The notes beneath the pieces are model-generated. The model did no database searches. It was not told where the DNA came from and was given only the letters and a program-made list of their open reading frames with translations. The position numbers and the translations under genes are program-made. A stretch of DNA of 50,808 nucleotides, taken from DYCT01 sp051875715. GTDB lineage: Bacteria > Bacteroidota > Bacteroidia > Bacteroidales > Bacteroidaceae. The stretch lies in assembly GCA_051875715.1 (NCBI GenBank), contig JBJEHD010000056.1, forward strand, positions 1 through 50,808, in the 5' to 3' direction. Shown here in pieces: positions 48,779 through 50,808 of this stretch; position 1 is the first letter of the stretch; every line of letters starts with the position of its first letter.

Positions 48779-49396
48779 TCAGATGGAGGTTTCGAAAGGC
48801 GTCCGGTTGGCAATCGAGCGCCCCAGGGTGGCCTCGTCGGCATATTCCAGTTCGTCGCCGACGGCTATTCCCCGAGCGATGACGCTCAGTTTCACGTGCG
48901 TGGGGGCCAGTTTCCGGTAGATGTAGAAATTGGTTGTGTCCCCCTCCATGGTCGAACTGAGCGCGAGGATGACCTCTTTCACGCCGCCCGCCTCCACGCG
49001 TTTCGTCAGGCTGTCTATTTGCAGGTCCGAGGGCCCGATGCCGTCCATGGGCGAAATCACACCACCCAGCACGTGGTAGACTCCCTGGTATTGCTGGGTG
49101 GCCTCTACGGCCATCACGTCGCGGATGTTCTCCACCACGCATACGGTCGAGGCGTCGCGTGCCGGGTTGGCGCATATCTGGCAGGTCTCCGTGTCGGCTA
49201 TGTTGTGGCACACGTGGCAATATTTCACCTCCCGTTTCAGGGTGGTCAGTGCGTGTGCGAGCGCTTCGGCGGTCGCGGCGTCTTGTCGCAGCAGGTGCAG
49301 CACCAGCCTGGTGGCTGTTTTCCGGCCGATGCCCGGCAACTTGGCGAACTCGTTGACTGCCCGTTCCAGCAGGAGGGATGGATATGGCTGATTCAT
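48779..49396 (-). CDS. recR: recombination protein RecR
   Basis: This 205-residue protein acts with RecO and RecF to load RecA at gaps. The helix-hairpin-helix region ELAKLPGIGRKTATRLVLHL-like sequence (FAKLPGIGRKTATRLVLHL) lies near the N-terminus. The zinc finger is CHVCHNIADTETCQIC, and the Toprim domain follows (VVENIRDVMAVEATQQYQG, YHVLGGVISPMDGIGP). The C-terminal SSTMEGDTTNFYI and IARGIAVGDELEY stretches are typical. The start MNQPYPSLLLE at 49396 is preferred over one 24 codons upstream. Confidence 0.95.
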   Translation of the reverse strand: MNQPYPSLLLERAVNEFAKLPGIGRKTATRLVLHLLRQDAATAEALAHALTTLKREVKYCHVCHNIADTETCQICANPARDASTVCVVENIRDVMAVEATQQYQGVYHVLGGVISPMDGIGPSDLQIDSLTKRVEAGGVKEVILALSSTMEGDTTNFYIYRKLAPTHVKLSVIARGIAVGDELEYADEATLGRSIANRTPFETSI

Positions 49397-49418
49397 GGTC
49401 TTTTCCGTTTTCGGGGGA

Positions 49419-49426
49419 CAAAGATA
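49419..49426 (-). promoter_or_regulatory. -7 element for recR
   Basis: The minus strand reads TATCTTTG, 23 bases before the ATG at 49396. A second TATCTTTG lies about 20 bases further upstream near 49440. Confidence 0.5.
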
Positions 49427-49467
49427 GCCCATCTTATCCAAAGATAGTGCAAGCCGAGCGAAAAACA

Positions 49468-49522
49468 ATCAAGCCTCGGCTTGAAATTGTTTTGCCGAGG
49501 CGCAGCCTGTCTACGTCTCGGC
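49468..49522. other. pair of adjacent hairpins upstream of recR
   Basis: CAAGCC and GGCTTG form a perfect stem at 49472-49485 extended by CAAT/ATTG, and GCCGAG pairs with CTCGGC at 49494-49520. No T run follows. They may be decayed repeats, and I cannot assign a role. Confidence 0.35.
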
Positions 49523-49589
49523 GGTACGCCAAGGGTGAGGACGGCTGTCCAAATGTACATGAAACCTCAGGGGCGAATAGATGCGGATT

Positions 49590-49662
49590 GAGTACGATTA
49601 ATAATCGTCATGCGGTACGATTAATAATCGTACTGGCTTACGATTAATAATCGTATCAGCGA
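49590..49662. repeat. palindrome array B: second copy of the 73-bp array
   Basis: The same 73 bases as 29347-29419 with palindromes ACGATTAATAATCGT at 49594, 49617 and 49640, 23 bp apart. The flanking DNA is different, so a discrete 73-bp unit has been duplicated or kept. Confidence 0.95.
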
Positions 49663-49725
49663 TGAGCCTATGGACGGTCGGCTTTGCGTCTGATGGCGCG
49701 GTCGGCTTTGCTGCTTTGTGGTCAT

Positions 49726-50197
49726 CTATCTCTTCCCGCTATCACTATTGTCCTTACCGCCCAAAAGTTTCTTCTGCTCTCGCTCAAAGTTTTCGAGGAA
49801 GTGTATTTCTACTGGGGAGAGTTCGTTCTGGGTACGCTCCTTGAACTTGTCATACTCTTTCTCAGCCTTTTCCTTTGCCAATTTTGCAGAAATCTTGCCA
49901 GCATGGGTAATTCCCATCGCCGGCACGTTTCAGCAGGTCGTCATTCAGGGCAAAACCTTTCACGATATATTCCTTCAGCACCTTGGTTGCCCAAATCCTG
50001 AACTGAACACCACGGTAAGAGTGAACACGGTAGTCAACACTGATAATCATGTCGAGGTTATAGAAGGCAACTTTGTGTTCTTGGGTCTTACCTTCCATGG
50101 CTCCGTGTTGAGTGGTTGTTGCAAAAAACGCAACGACCTCTTCTTGGCAATTCTCGTATATCAATCTCCAAGATGTCCGCTATCCTTTACCTTCCAT
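49726..50197 (-). pseudogene. decayed RhuM-family gene
   Basis: The minus strand has ATGGAAGGTAAAGGATAG at 50197, a stop after five codons. Then come readable pieces of a RhuM-type protein: FFATTTQHGAMEGKTQEHKV, AFYNLDMIISVDYRVHSYRG and VQFRIWATKVLKEYIVKGFA. After ALNDDLLKRAG the frame changes and the C-terminal part THAGKISAKLAKEKAEKEYD (stop at 49726) follows. The middle of the protein (roughly 170 residues) and most of the N-terminus are missing. RhuM proteins are linked with mobile islands. The gene cannot make a normal product. Confidence 0.7.
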
Positions 50198-50494
50198 AAT
50201 AAATCAATTAAACTTTAGGGCTAAGTTATTTTCTTTTTTCGAGATAGGCGAGGAAAATCCGAGAAATCTGTATTCCTGAAGGTGGGATTTGACATTTGTT
50301 GCACTGTCTGGTTGTCGATATTGCTTCGGAGTGGTTGGCAAATAAGAATGAATGGTAACAACCCCTAATAGATTCCCTTGCCACGAGGCTGTAATAGGTC
50401 TCGTTTATATGCTCTTTGTGGCTTATGTACACAAAAATCTCGGTTGTCCAAACTTTTTCTGTTCAATTATGAGTTGAATATTGGGCTTGTCCCC

Positions 50495-50523
50495 TTGTTT
50501 TTCAGTTATTTTATATACCTTTG
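50495..50523 (+). promoter_or_regulatory. promoter with no assigned gene
   Basis: TTG at 50495-50497, an 18-base spacer and TACCTTTG at 50516-50523. The following 280 bases to the window edge have no ORF I can support, so the product, if any, lies beyond or is an RNA. The stretch 50198-50494 also contains no gene that I recognise. Confidence 0.5.
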
Positions 50524-50808
50524 CATCACTGATTGGAGGATCCGTACAAAGGAGAATAGCCAGTCGGTCAAGAGAAGGCATATTTGCTTTATCCGTTTCA
50601 GTTCTGAAATGTCTGGAAAACAAAAAAGAAAGAATGGATAGAGAGATGTGTCATCCGTGGTGTATTGTATAGTTACAGCACAGCCCCAACTGTGTCTCGA
50701 CATATCGTACACAGGATGGGGCATATTTCGTTCATTCATTTCAAAGGTTAATTTGGGTCAGCGGATTTTCCCGGTTGGCGGGGAAGATGTCGGAGTATAG
50801 TGTTACCT

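Overview
The window reads as a chromosomal segment of a fairly GC-rich member of the Bacteroidales. The evidence is the recurrent TAnnTTTG -7 promoter element (several copies with a TTG/TTTG box 18-19 bp upstream), the lack of E. coli-like promoters, and a gene set typical of the order: a PurF-like/pepT/gcvT block, an anaerobic sulfatase-maturating enzyme, a YgiQ radical SAM protein and a BT0820-like HAD protein. The species cannot be fixed from this sequence alone.

Layout. 0.2-11.7 kb: a long minus-strand housekeeping block (small lipoprotein, acyl-CoA ligase, M20 peptidase, aroC, AraC-type regulator, rseP, dxr, M23 peptidase, ABC ATPase, tRNA nucleotidyltransferase). 11.7-13.3 kb: an intergenic island with four copies of an extended promoter, three short terminator-ended candidate RNAs, a C17 tract and small membrane or phage-like ORFs. 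13.3-18.7 kb: a lipoprotein, a 22-bp tandem repeat array, gcvT, pepT, a PurF paralogue and the fluoride channel crcB. 18.7-29.2 kb: sulfatase maturase, acyltransferase, stand-alone MetH activation domain, dihydroorotase and glycosyltransferase, then mfd and ygiQ. 29.2-32.3 kb: an accessory island ending at tRNA-Lys, with two palindrome arrays, a 163-bp inverted-repeat element, gene remnants and a repeated small-ORF plus divergent-RNA module. 32.4-44.2 kb: MBL hydrolase, MltF-like transglycosylase, udk, DsbD-like protein, thioesterase, KdgK-like kinase, second transglycosylase, porin-like protein, sulfatase, C_GCAxxG protein and a small winged-helix protein. 44.2-49.4 kb: second copy of the 163-bp element beside tRNA-Arg, aminotransferase, GNAT, glycosyltransferase, HAD protein, membrane protein and recR. 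49.4-50.8 kb: second copy of the 73-bp palindrome array, a decayed RhuM-type gene and an orphan promoter.

Functional links. The maturase at 18.7 kb would be expected to activate the serine-type sulfatase at 42 kb. Several minus-strand genes overlap by 4 bp (GT2/pyrC/MetH domain; HAD/membrane protein), indicating translational coupling. The strongest candidate for something undescribed is the 30.6-32.2 kb cluster. It holds three copies of a small ORF, two of them with the same frame break, each preceded by or abutting a short minus-strand RNA with its own promoter and terminator. Two of these RNAs are homologous and show compensatory changes in both stems. A second set of similar tiny RNA units lies at 11.8-12.4 kb.
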